Shown: positions 18,945-28,262 of the stretch, one piece after another
Layout of the letters: each line of letters opens with the position of its first letter
Numbering within the stretch: the first letter of the stretch is position 1
Source of the DNA: Aphidius gifuensis
Taxonomy: Eukaryota; Arthropoda; Insecta; Hymenoptera; Braconidae
Length of the DNA: 64,000 nucleotides
Reading direction: 5' to 3'
Assembly (NCBI RefSeq): GCF_014905175.1
Contig: NC_057788.1
Location: 15,153,404-15,217,403, forward strand
Position numbers and translations under genes: made by a program
Notes under the pieces: generated by a model
What the model was told of the DNA's origin: nothing
Seen by the model: the letters and a program-made list of their open reading frames with translations, nothing else
Databases searched by the model: none

Positions 18945-20901
18945 TTTTGCTATTTCTTTTTTTCAATGAAATTGTTTTTTGTTCCAAATTTTCAGATTCA
19001 TAGTCAAAATTATATGAACTATCGAAATAATATGCTTCTGAAGATGAGATATGTTTTGAGTCACCATAATATATATTTTCAATATTGTTTTCCGTTGAAT
19101 TAATGGTTATATTTTCGAGACGGGATTTTGATGTCTTTATCATTCTTTGGAAAAATTGGAATTGAACAGAATAATAATTTTTCCGTGCTCTCATACACCA
19201 CTTAATAATTCTTTCAGCTCTTATCCGAGCCTCTGCATCAGTTTTTATATCATCGACACATTCAATCAGAATTTCATTTGTAAGATGTTGAATATATTCT
19301 TCTGATGAAGATTTAAATGGAATATATGTATTATCATCTTGTGGTATCTCTGTTTTTGAAGTTTTATGCTGTTTTGTTACTTTTTGTTTTTTAATTCCTG
19401 TAAAAGCTGTTTTATTTTTCCTTTTCAAATTTTCAAACTTGGATTCCCCATTTGTTGTTGAAAGAGATTTATTACTTTCTATCACCGATTTTTCATTATC
19501 CATGGGTAAACAAACGTTATTGGCAATATTTTTTTGAGCTGCTCGTCTTCGTTCCGCATATGCTTTTTGTTCTCTTCTGTTTATCTCTGCCAGTGAAAGA
19601 AGAGGTGGTGCATCAATATGCTTTTCCATTGGGAAAGGAGTAATTGTCTGTGTTTCAAGCATACTGAGTAAATGCTTTCTCATATTATCACAGTCATAAA
19701 CAATATTCCCAGGTTTATGGCGAAATAATAAGAAAACTGGAAATGCTATAGCAAAATAACCACAATCATGTGCAGTTTGTTGTTGTTGAACTATTGGGAA
19801 ACGCACATTGTTTTCTTGAATCGATAAGAGTGGATATAAACGTTGTAAATACATTTGATGGTCGATATGGAGTGTACGGGTGTTGAATGAGTCATAAATA
19901 TATACATTTTTACAGTCGTAACAGCTGCAAACCCAGTGGTTTGTTGATGGGCCAGAAGCACCCCTGCTGTGAAGCATTTGCAAATTTTTCTTGTAAATTG
20001 GGATTGCTTGAATTTTATCTAAGTTTTGTATATACAAAGTATCTTGAGGTTCATAATCGGAACAATTAGATAATATTTTTCCAAAAAACAACATGTCATC
20101 TCCATTTAATCTTTGATTTCTCTCAATTCTACTTCTACATTCTCCTGAAATACTCACTATTTCTTGTTTACAATTCTTCTTTCGGCTGATATTGCATTCT
20201 TCAGTATTTATTGAAAGATCAGCACTAATCGGATATTTTCTTTTTTCCGTTTTGATATTTGATACAACAGAAGGTAATACTAAATTTTTTTCATCAGTGA
20301 TAACCTTATGTTTTGTATTCTCAATAGTCGAAGCACTTGTTCGAGGAAATGGTAATATTTCTCGTTGTTCGAATATATTTAGCAATTGTTGAGGCATTTT
20401 ATTTACATCATATGGTTTGTATGTTGTAATTTCAGGGTTTCCACCTAAAGCAAGAGTTACGGCATTTGCAATAGCGAATCGACCACAATCAGAACCATTA
20501 GTTTGCGCTTGTACTCTATGAATTAAAATATTTTCTTCATCAAATGTATTTCCAAATAACATCATTAACTTCTTTTTTTTTTGATCATTTAATATTGGAC
20601 GATTTAAAGAATCATAGATATGTATCAAATGACCATCAAAATAACTACAGGTCCAATGACCACCCTTCATGTTGAAAGCCCCTTCTTCGGATATTTTTAG
20701 AGCAGCTGAATGTAAAATTTGGATGTGTTTTTTCTTATCTGGTATTTGTACCGTTAAGTCAGCATGTTGGAGCTTCCAAAAGCGGATAAATTCATAATTT
20801 AATTTTTCATGCAATAGGTTAGCAAAATATTCGATTTCTTCATCTCTTAGCCATGTTTTAGTATTTAATATTCTTGCAGGATCAAATTCGTATTCAGACA
20901 T
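18853..20901 (-). CDS. Tandem Ulp1-type (C48) cysteine protease domains of the Helitron
   Basis: 682 codons with two related protease domains. Domain 1 (about 15-180): His82 in GGHWTCSYF, Asp97 in IYDS, Gln133 in VQAQTNGSDCG, Cys139. Domain 2 (about 265-405): His322 in TNHWVCSCY, Asp337 in IYDSF, a Gln run at 372-375 and Cys380 in HDCGYFAIA. Both His-Asp-Gln-Cys sets are complete, as in SUMO/NEDD8 proteases. The C-terminal third is basic and Ser-rich, with TRARKNYYS-like and YNFDYESE segments. Each domain ends with a similar block (ILPFPRT, ITPFPME), pointing to internal duplication. It heads the Helitron polyprotein; substrates could be the polyprotein itself or host SUMO conjugates. Copy B lacks both domains. 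Confidence 0.82.
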   Translation of the reverse strand: MSEYEFDPARILNTKTWLRDEEIEYFANLLHEKLNYEFIRFWKLQHADLTVQIPDKKKHIQILHSAALKISEEGAFNMKGGHWTCSYFDGHLIHIYDSLNRPILNDQKKKKLMMLFGNTFDEENILIHRVQAQTNGSDCGRFAIANAVTLALGGNPEITTYKPYDVNKMPQQLLNIFEQREILPFPRTSASTIENTKHKVITDEKNLVLPSVVSNIKTEKRKYPISADLSINTEECNISRKKNCKQEIVSISGECRSRIERNQRLNGDDMLFFGKILSNCSDYEPQDTLYIQNLDKIQAIPIYKKNLQMLHSRGASGPSTNHWVCSCYDCKNVYIYDSFNTRTLHIDHQMYLQRLYPLLSIQENNVRFPIVQQQQTAHDCGYFAIAFPVFLLFRHKPGNIVYDCDNMRKHLLSMLETQTITPFPMEKHIDAPPLLSLAEINRREQKAYAERRRAAQKNIANNVCLPMDNEKSVIESNKSLSTTNGESKFENLKRKNKTAFTGIKKQKVTKQHKTSKTEIPQDDNTYIPFKSSSEEYIQHLTNEILIECVDDIKTDAEARIRAERIIKWCMRARKNYYSVQFQFFQRMIKTSKSRLENITINSTENNIENIYYGDSKHISSSEAYYFDSSYNFDYESENLEQKTISLKKRNSKNEQNEISNKVQEQKKSIFRTLCHESSRRSQ

Positions 20902-21389
20902 TTTTTCTCAATTAATAAAGTAATTTTTTAGAAAAAAAAAAACAAATTGCTAGTAAAGTGATGGCAATAATTAATTTTTTTTTTAATAAAAATCTGGAAT
21001 ATCATCAATAGTATTTATTACTGCAGCAATTATGCTGTTGTTGTTGTTGCTAATTTAATGCAGTAGTAATTGCTGTAAAATTTTAACAAATCAATTGATT
21101 TTCAAGTTCAATAATGTTGCAGCAATGCCTGCTGTAATTTTTGTTGCAGCAATAAAGGCTGAAGTTTTTGAATATATGATGATAACGTTGCAGCAGTATT
21201 TGCTAGATTTCAAAATTTTTTGTTGCAGCAATATAGGCTGAAGTTTTTGAATATATAATGATAACGTTGCAGCAGTATTTGCTAGATTTTTAGATTTTAA
21301 TTTTTTATCTTTTAATTTTGAGGTTTTTTTAATAGTGATGGAGAAACATTATTATCATCATCATCTTCACTAATTAACGATTAAGATTT
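20902..21389. other. Non-coding spacer rich in TTGCAGCA motifs
   Basis: AT-rich sequence with repeated GTTGCAGCA / TGCTGCAAC-like words at 21020-21290. No gene. Confidence 0.5.
21142..21299. repeat. Tandem duplication, 79-bp period, two copies
   Basis: The unit TGTTGCAGCAAT...GCTGAAGTTTTTGAATAT...TTTGCTAGATTT starts at 21142 and again at 21221 with a few substitutions. Confidence 0.82.
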
Positions 21390-21596
21390 TTAATTAAGAT
21401 TAAGTTTTTCAATAGTTACTGTTGCTTTTTGAGATGCAAATGGTCTTGATCTAATTAGTGCAGCTTCATCTTCTGTATCTACACCATTTGATGATCCAAC
21501 AATAGTATCTTCATGAATAGTATTGACTTTTTTACGTACAACTTTTGGAGTTTTTTGTATCAAAGGACCTGATAATGTAGATGTTAGTAGTTTCAT
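21390..21596 (-). pseudogene. Fragment of an unassigned host-like gene (module 1)
   Basis: A short frame with KKVNTIHEDTIVGSSNG and DTEDEAALIRSR. Nearly the same protein sequence (NTIHDDTIVGSSNG, TEDEAAPIRSR) recurs at about 25040-25200 on the same strand, where it leads into the next module. I do not recognise the parent gene. The repeat shows this region was built by duplication. Bases 21600-22460 beyond it hold only broken frames with no recognisable domain. Confidence 0.45.
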
Positions 21597-22468
21597 TATT
21601 TGGCAACATGAAGGGACTTCTGGAGGTTATGGTTAAATAAAACAAATGATTAAAAAAAATAAAAAAACAGTCACCAACATTCAATAAATGATTACTCCAA
21701 AACTTGAAGCAAATGTAACATTTGACACATCATATGAACATGTATTTTTTAAAATTTAATTATTAATAATTCAAAAATGAAATATTAAAAATTGACGAAT
21801 TATGATTAAAAAAATTTATTTTTTCAACACAACAAATTACATTAATTAATACTTATTTTTTATATGTTGAAACGAAAAAAGCCATTGGATGAAAAAAAAA
21901 AAACAAAATAAATGAATCAAATCATTTATCAATACCAAAATAAATGATATATCAGTATGAGATTACAATTCACATCCATGGTTCAAATATATTTAAAATG
22001 TTCTCATGAGTTTATCTTTTTTAATACAAACCAACGATTCTGATAAATCAGGTGTACACATTTTGAAACCAAAAAATCCTACTACAATATTCATTGGTAC
22101 ATTTTGTTGCATATCTAGATGATGTTTTTTAACACTTGATAATGTCTAATGTGGAATTGGATGAGTTGGTGTTGATCATCTGACCCATATTCTGGCTCAC
22201 AACCAAGTATATAATTATTTAGATTTTGTTGATTTATTATATGTTTAGTATTATTAATATTTTATGAAATTATTATATTTATAGTTAAATAAAATATAGA
22301 AATATAACTTGATGATGATTTATCATTTAATTTCTATGGCCATCATCTTGACGTGGTTTTTTTTGGTTAGACCAGTCATAAGCATAGCTGAAACATAGAA
22401 AATTATAAAATTTTAATTAGCTGTATAAAAACAAAATTTTATAGACTCAATTAATTAAAAACAAAGAT

Positions 22469-22960
22469 TTATAGACTTACTGTTGTTTTCTTTCGTGTAA
22501 TTGGTAACCTCCACGATTTTTTTGATTGTTTTTTTTTATCATTATTATTTGGTAAATTTTTGTTTTTCTCCAATGAATCAACATGGTTAATGACATCACG
22601 ATATTTAAAATGAATTGCCAACATTTTTTTATTTACCCAATATTGAATGGAGCTTTGGTTCATATTAATCACCATTTGTTCATGTTCTTGTTCCATAATT
22701 TTCTTTTGTCTTTCCAGTTTATCAATATTTACTTTAACTTGCTTTTCAACGATTTTTTTAATCAAAATTTGATCTTTAACTTTGGCATATGTTGATTTTA
22801 ATTTGTTTAAAAATCATTTTTTTCAGCTTGATTTTCGACATTTCGTATTACCTCAAATGTATATTTTTTAATAGATTCTTAAGCCTGTGTAGACAATGAA
22901 TCATAATTTTCAATTTTAATTGCCAACTCTGATGATATTAGTTCTGAATTGATTGACATT
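22469..22960 (-). pseudogene. Unassigned coiled-coil gene fragment
   Basis: A start region at 22960 (MSINSELISSELAIKIENY) is followed by a stop and a frameshift, then a long coiled coil with KIVEKQVKVNIDKLERQKKI and MEQEHEQMVINMNQ, then a lysine-rich tail. The heptad-like pattern suggests a structural or cytoskeletal protein. I do not recognise it. Same strand and decay state as the neighbouring host-gene pieces. Confidence 0.4.
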
Positions 22961-23496
22961 TTCTATTTTTTGAATATATTTTTATCAGTGTAATTCAACT
23001 GCATTCAACTGAATGAATGATATTTTATTTTTAACAATTTTTAATAATTTTTTTTGCTCGTCTTTTTTTTTTTTTAAACAACTGACAACACATGGCAACC
23101 AACTGGCAACTAGAAACACATGTTGACATGTATAATAAGGTGTACCCGGCCAAAAAGTAAGGCGACAGTTTTCATGTAAACCATAAACAGAGAGTTTGTA
23201 AGATAACCGTGTAAATTGTAAAATTACGCGTGTAATATACCGCGTAAGTTCCAGTAATATACACGGCTGGGTTCCTTAGATGAAGCCTTTTATACAAAGT
23301 TCATGGTTTATATAAAAAAATGTCACCGTTTATAAATATAATAAATAAATCAAATTCATTTATTTGACGATCGCTTTTTAATTTATGATAACAAATGTAT
23401 CTTGCAACAATAGTAATCTTGTTTTACGGGTAAAGTAGAATAATAATAGCCAAATTTTTTCCATGTAGAAACCGGTACTTTACCGGTAAAACAGGA

Positions 23497-24531
23497 CTAC
23501 TTTTGTTGGCCCTTGAGTGTTTCTATGTATGGAATAATTACCCATAGATAACATCTATCTTGACTTGCTGATATTAATGATGTTGAATTTTGTGGTTTTG
23601 CTTGATTTGATGCTGGATAAAAATTTTGTACTTCATGACATATATCCTTAAGTAAATCCCTTGTTAAATCTTCAACAAACATATCCCACCAGTGTAAATG
23701 ATTTGGTTGTTTTCCATTCCAATCAACGACTTCAAATTTTCTCAATTTACAAAAAAGATAAAGTAATGCAACAGCAATTATTTCTGGTTCCCATTGTAAA
23801 CACAGTGTTGTACATAAACTAAATTGAAAAAACTTAAATATTAATAAACAATTTTGATTTTGATTTTGATGAAATAATAAATAATATTTATTTACCTGTC
23901 ATTGGCAAATGTCCAGGCCATTTGAACCATTTTTTGTAATTTATTTTTGTCACCTAAAAAGAACAAATCTTAATATCAATAACAGAGCGTAAATTGATAG
24001 TCAAATATTATAAACATTTACCTTTTAAACATTTGGCATATTCTAATAATCAAAATTTATTGTTTGAAGTAAAATTTTTTCTAATATCATACATTTTTTT
24101 TTTGGATCTTCACCAAATGTTGCAAACTTTCGATCAGCTAATTGACTTTTAGCTACTTCAATTATGTCTTTACATTTTTTAGGAGTTTCTTCAACTTTAC
24201 CAGCAAGAAATAAACAAACACAAGCTGTTACCTGTATACAAAGGTTGAATCATTTAAAGAATTTTAAAAGATACGTGCATTAAAATTAAAAAAATATATT
24301 TCTGAAACTTACGTAACGTGGAAATTGTCGAAAAGAATGAAACATATAAAACCGGTGAAAAAATACAGCTTCAGTTGCTATCGTGTTATAACCAAGATCC
24401 ATTTTTGATCCAGTATCAATGATAAATCTAGCACCTTCATTTCTGTATCTACACTCAGTCTCATAATCAATACCATCTTGAATTGATGGTGTACGCCTCA
24501 ACTTCTTTTTGTCATAATACCAGCATGACAT
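23497..24531 (-). pseudogene. CycK: Cyclin K gene copy, introns retained, frameshifted
   Basis: Four exons can be followed with GT-AG boundaries: 24531-24313 (starts MSCWYYDKKKL; contains RNEGARFIIDTGSK and FHRFYMFHSFRQFPRY), 24231-24022 (CLFLAGKVEETPKKCKDII), 23953-23896 (KMVQMAWTFAND) and 23818-23497 (LQWEPEIIAVA, then WWDMFVEDL and LLKDICHEV). These are the two cyclin boxes of cyclin K, the partner of CDK12/13 in Pol II elongation control. Exon 2 has a frameshift at an A10 run in the DPKKK region and a stop, and lacks the segment that normally links ILLQTI to the next helix. The kept introns mean it is a DNA-level copy, not a retrocopy. Confidence 0.85.
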
Positions 24532-24636
24532 TTTTGTTTTATATTAAGTTTACACTTACTCGAAGCTTGATGTTCATTTATTATTTTTAAACGTGCAACC
24601 AGCACTAAATGTATTTAACAAAATAAAAGTTACAAT

Positions 24637-25210
24637 TTAGGAGTTTTTTCCACTGGTGGCGCTTGCAAATGTTCTATATGCTAATTCCATACAATTAGTT
24701 ACAACTGTTACAAGTGTCCACACAGAGAGTGTTAAATCGAATTCAGTCATAGTTGAGTCTGGACTTTTTTCATAACTATCAAAACTTTTTTGATACTTGT
24801 CATTTTTGTTTGATGTATTACATTTATTGGATGGATTTTTTTTTGTTGGTGTAGATGATTTGATAATTGATAATTCACTTTGTCTTTTTTCCCATAAACT
24901 ATTTATTTTTTTAGCCATTGTTTGGTGTATTTGTAAATGTGATTCTTTAATTGGTGGTATTCTTTTTTTTATTTTAGCTAATATTTTTTCATTTGTCAAA
25001 TCTAATCTATTTAGTGTTGTAGATTGTTGTTTTTTAATAGTTGCTGTTGCTTTTTAAAATGCAGCACGTCTTGATCTAATTGGTGCAGCTTCATCTTCTG
25101 TATCTGTACCATTTGATGATCCAACAATAGTATCATCATGAATAGTATTTGCTTTTAAAAGAATTTTTTTACGTACTACTTTTAGAGTTTTTGGTATTAA
25201 AGGACATCAT
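24637..25210 (-). pseudogene. Unassigned host-like gene fragment (module 2), related to 26684-27055 and 21390-21596
   Basis: Reads NTIHDDTIVGSSNG, TEDEAAPIRSR, a stop, LNRLDLTNEKILAKIKKR, TMAKKINSLWEKRQSELS and DSTMTEFD. The second half is repeated at 26684-27055 (TMAKKINSLWEKKQSESS, ESTMIEFD). The sequence is basic then acidic, without a recognisable fold; I suspect the disordered N-terminus of a nuclear protein. An in-frame stop and loss of frame mark it as dead. Confidence 0.45.
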
Positions 25211-26245
25211 AATCTTGTCAATTTGTTTCATATCTGTTGCTTTAAATAACTTTATGTTTTTCTTTATAATATTCTGAATAATTTGGCATATCTGTTGAAA
25301 ATGGTGACATCGGATTCATTTCATGGCCTACTTTCATAACAATATATACTTCTTATAATGAACGATATTTTGGTGTAACAATTTGCCAATCTCCTTCAAT
25401 AATATTACTAAAAGTAAGTGATGATGGTGCTCCTCCTTCTACTCCTGATGATGTACATATTTCCATTGAATTTGAATTCAAATTTGAATTATAATGATGA
25501 TTCATTGTTGCATATGTGTTGGCTGATATTGTTTAATAATATTCAATGAAAATTTTTTAATTTATCAAATTCACTTGGTGTTAATGTTAATTCACTATGA
25601 TTAATAAAAATATTAACATTTAATTGTAATTCGATTAGTGATATATCATAAAATGTTGCTGCTAAATTATTAATCATTTTAATTAATATTAAATTGTTTT
25701 TTTCAATTTTTTTACACTCTAAAATTTTCATTATATTTATATTATATTATTTTTTGTCAATTGTTGTAATACGATATCACGATTTGATGATGATAAATAT
25801 TCAATTTTTTTAATTATTATTTTATTTATTATTTTTGATAATGTTAAATCTGATGAGTCAATTAATTTTTCAATTAAAACTAATATAATAGCTCCACTTT
25901 GACTGTCATGTGCCCTTTCAAATGTAATAATTTTTTTTAAATATTGGTTTTTCTAAATGTATTTAAGAACGTATTATTAATGAACATGATGATATATCAA
26001 TATCTTCATCAGCAACATCAGTTGCAATTAAACGATTTGTTATACCTTAACGAAAACGTATTAATGTTTCTTTATTCGATTTAGCAATACACATTGATTC
26101 TGTTGAATTTTTATATGGGTTTTTTGAATAACCAACAATATAATCTGGTTCAAGAAGATTAAATTTATCATTTGTATCTTTTATATCTTTTAAGATGTGA
26201 TACAATACATTTGTTTTAAAACGACGTGTTACAAATATAACATAA
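25208..26245 (-). pseudogene. Dcr-1: Dicer-1 fragment (helicase C-terminal lobe and downstream region)
   Basis: Minus-strand text from about 26240: LYHILKDIKDTNDKF, EPDYIVGYSKNPYK, NKETLIRF, a stop, then TNRLIATDVADEDIDI and CSLIIR. This is the second RecA lobe of the Dicer helicase (the DVxxEGIDI and C-LIxR motifs are clear). Farther down come LTLTPSEFDKLKNFH (25543-25731 frame) and, after stops, MNPMSPF and NYSEYYKEKHKV at about 25270-25350, which match the region leading to the Dicer platform/PAZ. The order is that of one Dicer gene. Multiple stops and frame changes make it a pseudogene. Normal Dicer-1 makes microRNAs. Confidence 0.8.
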
Positions 26246-26683
26246 CAAAATTTTTTATTAATATCACGTTTATTCCAATAATTATTTAATAAAGTTAATA
26301 ATTTTAAAAGTATAATAATTTTCTTAATACTGTTAATTGTTTTATTGAATAATCTAACACAATTGATGTATTATTAATTTGTGATCATTTTTTCATTAAG
26401 ATGTATAATAAATTTCAGGATATCTACACTCACAACGCATTGGTAATTCGAGAGTTATGAATCCACGAGAATTATTGCAATAATGGCTGACACTGCCTTG
26501 TCTGCCTGGTGTACACATAAATATTATAAAGACCAAATATTCTATGAAATAATTTTAACATTTTTAGTGAATGATTGTAATCTAAACTATCATTTTCTAA
26601 TAACATCACCAGTAAAATTTCCCATTTCAAAATAATTTGACTTTGAACCATTTGATTTAACCGATACGTGAGAACTTGATTGT

Positions 26684-27541
26684 TCAACTGAAGATTATTG
26701 CCAAATACTGGAATTCTTTTATAAAAAAATCATCATCGTTGTCAAACATATCTTCATACTTGAAATTAACACTTTCGTTTGCCTCAACTTCAGGTTTTGA
26801 ATCAAATTCAATCATAGTTGACTCTGGACTTATTTCAATTTGATACTTGTCATTTTTTTTTGATGTATCAAATTTATTAAATTGCAAAGTAAATAATGGT
26901 CTTGAAATGTTATTTATTACTTGCGTTTTAACTGATGGAGATGAAATTTTTTTTGTTGGTGTAGGTGATTTGATAATTGATGATTCACTTTGTTTTTTTT
27001 CCCATAAACTATTAATTTTTTTAGCCATTGTTGTTTGATCAATTTTTTGATCCAAGATGATAGTGTATTATCAAGTTTAAGTCGTTGTAAATTAACTTTA
27101 AAATCAGGTCGTTGTCATTTATCTGTACTCTTTTTAGAATACATTCTTCTTTATTAATACGTTTTTCAAAATCATCATCTGATGAATCTGACAGAAATTT
27201 TGTTGACTTTTTTATTTGTATTTTATGTTCTTGTGAATTAATAATTTTTTTGGACTAGAACTGTCATTATCACATTTTCTTTTCTTTTTTTAAATTGTCT
27301 GTTTTTAATTTTTGTGATGATTCTATTTTGTATGTAGTTAATAAGTCATCACTGTCAGATGATGAATCACTAATATGCCTTATTCTATGATACACTGGTT
27401 CGTCCATTGGTGATATTAAATTTTCTTTTTCACTGTCAACTTTTATTTCACCAACAAGTACAGCTGACTGATCCATTGAGTCATCAATAACATAAATTGT
27501 ACTTGAAAGTAATTCAAGTTTTTTAGGAGAAACTGAGGAAT
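26684..27541 (-). pseudogene. Unassigned acidic gene fragments (module 3)
   Basis: Frame 27476-27270 (EPVYHRIRHISDSSSDSDDL) is followed by KKSTKFLSDSSDDDFEKR and frame 27055-26684 (TMAKKINSLWEKKQSESS, ESTMIEFDSKPEVEANES, MFDNDDDFF). Ser/Asp-rich tracts fit the disordered N-terminus of a nuclear protein such as a RecQ helicase, which would suit the RecQ piece just upstream, but I cannot confirm this. The WEKK module duplicates 24637-24999. Confidence 0.4.
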
Positions 27542-27739
27542 CATCTGAGTTTTTCTAAAATATACATGAAATATAAATAACAATTTAAAAATATATTTTT
27601 TTATTATTACTAGAAGTTATTGAACTTACTTACCAAAACAAATAATTTTTACATCATTAGCATCACAAAAATTGTTTTTTTTTAGGTCTTGACATTACCC
27701 AAAGTTTATAAATATTTTTGTAACAACTGTTATAATTGC

Positions 27740-28262
27740 TTCAGCCACATAAGTTATATGAATTTCTGTAAATAATTGTATACATATTACGACAATTATC
27801 AGATGACGTATTTTTATTTTTGATACATTTACTATTATCAAACTGCTCACCAGAATACTTAAGCTGTTGTGTTCTACGACAATCTATTTTTTTTTCATAA
27901 AATGATCCATATGTGTTTGTAAAACTGATAGTGGTGGTCTATTTAATTCTGTCATTAAACGATGTCTATGAACATCAGAGTAACTATAAAATAATTAACA
28001 ATCAGTATTTATAAGATCACGTCCAGCACGTCTATTAACTTAAAACTAACCTTAATTTGATAATGCAGCATGAATAACAAATTATCTACTCCCATACCAA
28101 ATACAATTGTTGCACATACAATTTTAACATCATCAAATTTCCATCTTGTTTGTACTTGTATTCTTGCTAAATCACTCATACCAGCATGATATGAATCGGC
28201 ATTAGTGCCATTATGACAAAATTGTACAGAAAAATCATCACATTCACGACGTCAAAAACAAT
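27740..28262 (-). pseudogene. RecQ-family (BLM-like) helicase fragment
   Basis: From 28260 the minus strand reads CDDFSVQFC, then SYHAGMSDLARIQVQTRW and KIVCATIVFGMGVDN. These are motifs of the second RecA lobe of RecQ helicases (YHAG, QxxW and ATxAFGMGIDK). After an intron-like gap comes CRRTQQLKYSGEQF and DNCRNMY, matching the zinc-binding region that follows in BLM (CRR-x-Q-LL-x-YFGE). Stops and frameshifts break it. A second, shorter similar stretch at about 28290-28420 repeats the preceding non-coding sequence, showing a local duplication. Confidence 0.72.

Larger units (their letters stand above)
14045..20950 (-). mobile_element. Helitron-family element, copy A, peptidase-Rep-helicase-USP polyprotein
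   Basis: Five minus-strand open frames (20901 to 14332) are pieces of one reading unit of about 2190 codons separated by four frameshifts (about 18900, 18470, 16950 and 15460). Order: two Ulp1-type protease domains, linker, Rep N-terminal region, HUH Rep, PIF1-type helicase, USP-like domain. Non-coding sequence downstream (14050-14330) is shared with copy B at 57690-57960 (CATTTGTGTGAAAG, then GACTTTTTT...GATATC), which sets the approximate 3' edge near 14045. The 5' edge is unknown and may lie farther right, among the host gene fragments. I could not identify a CTRR end or hairpin. Confidence 0.75.
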
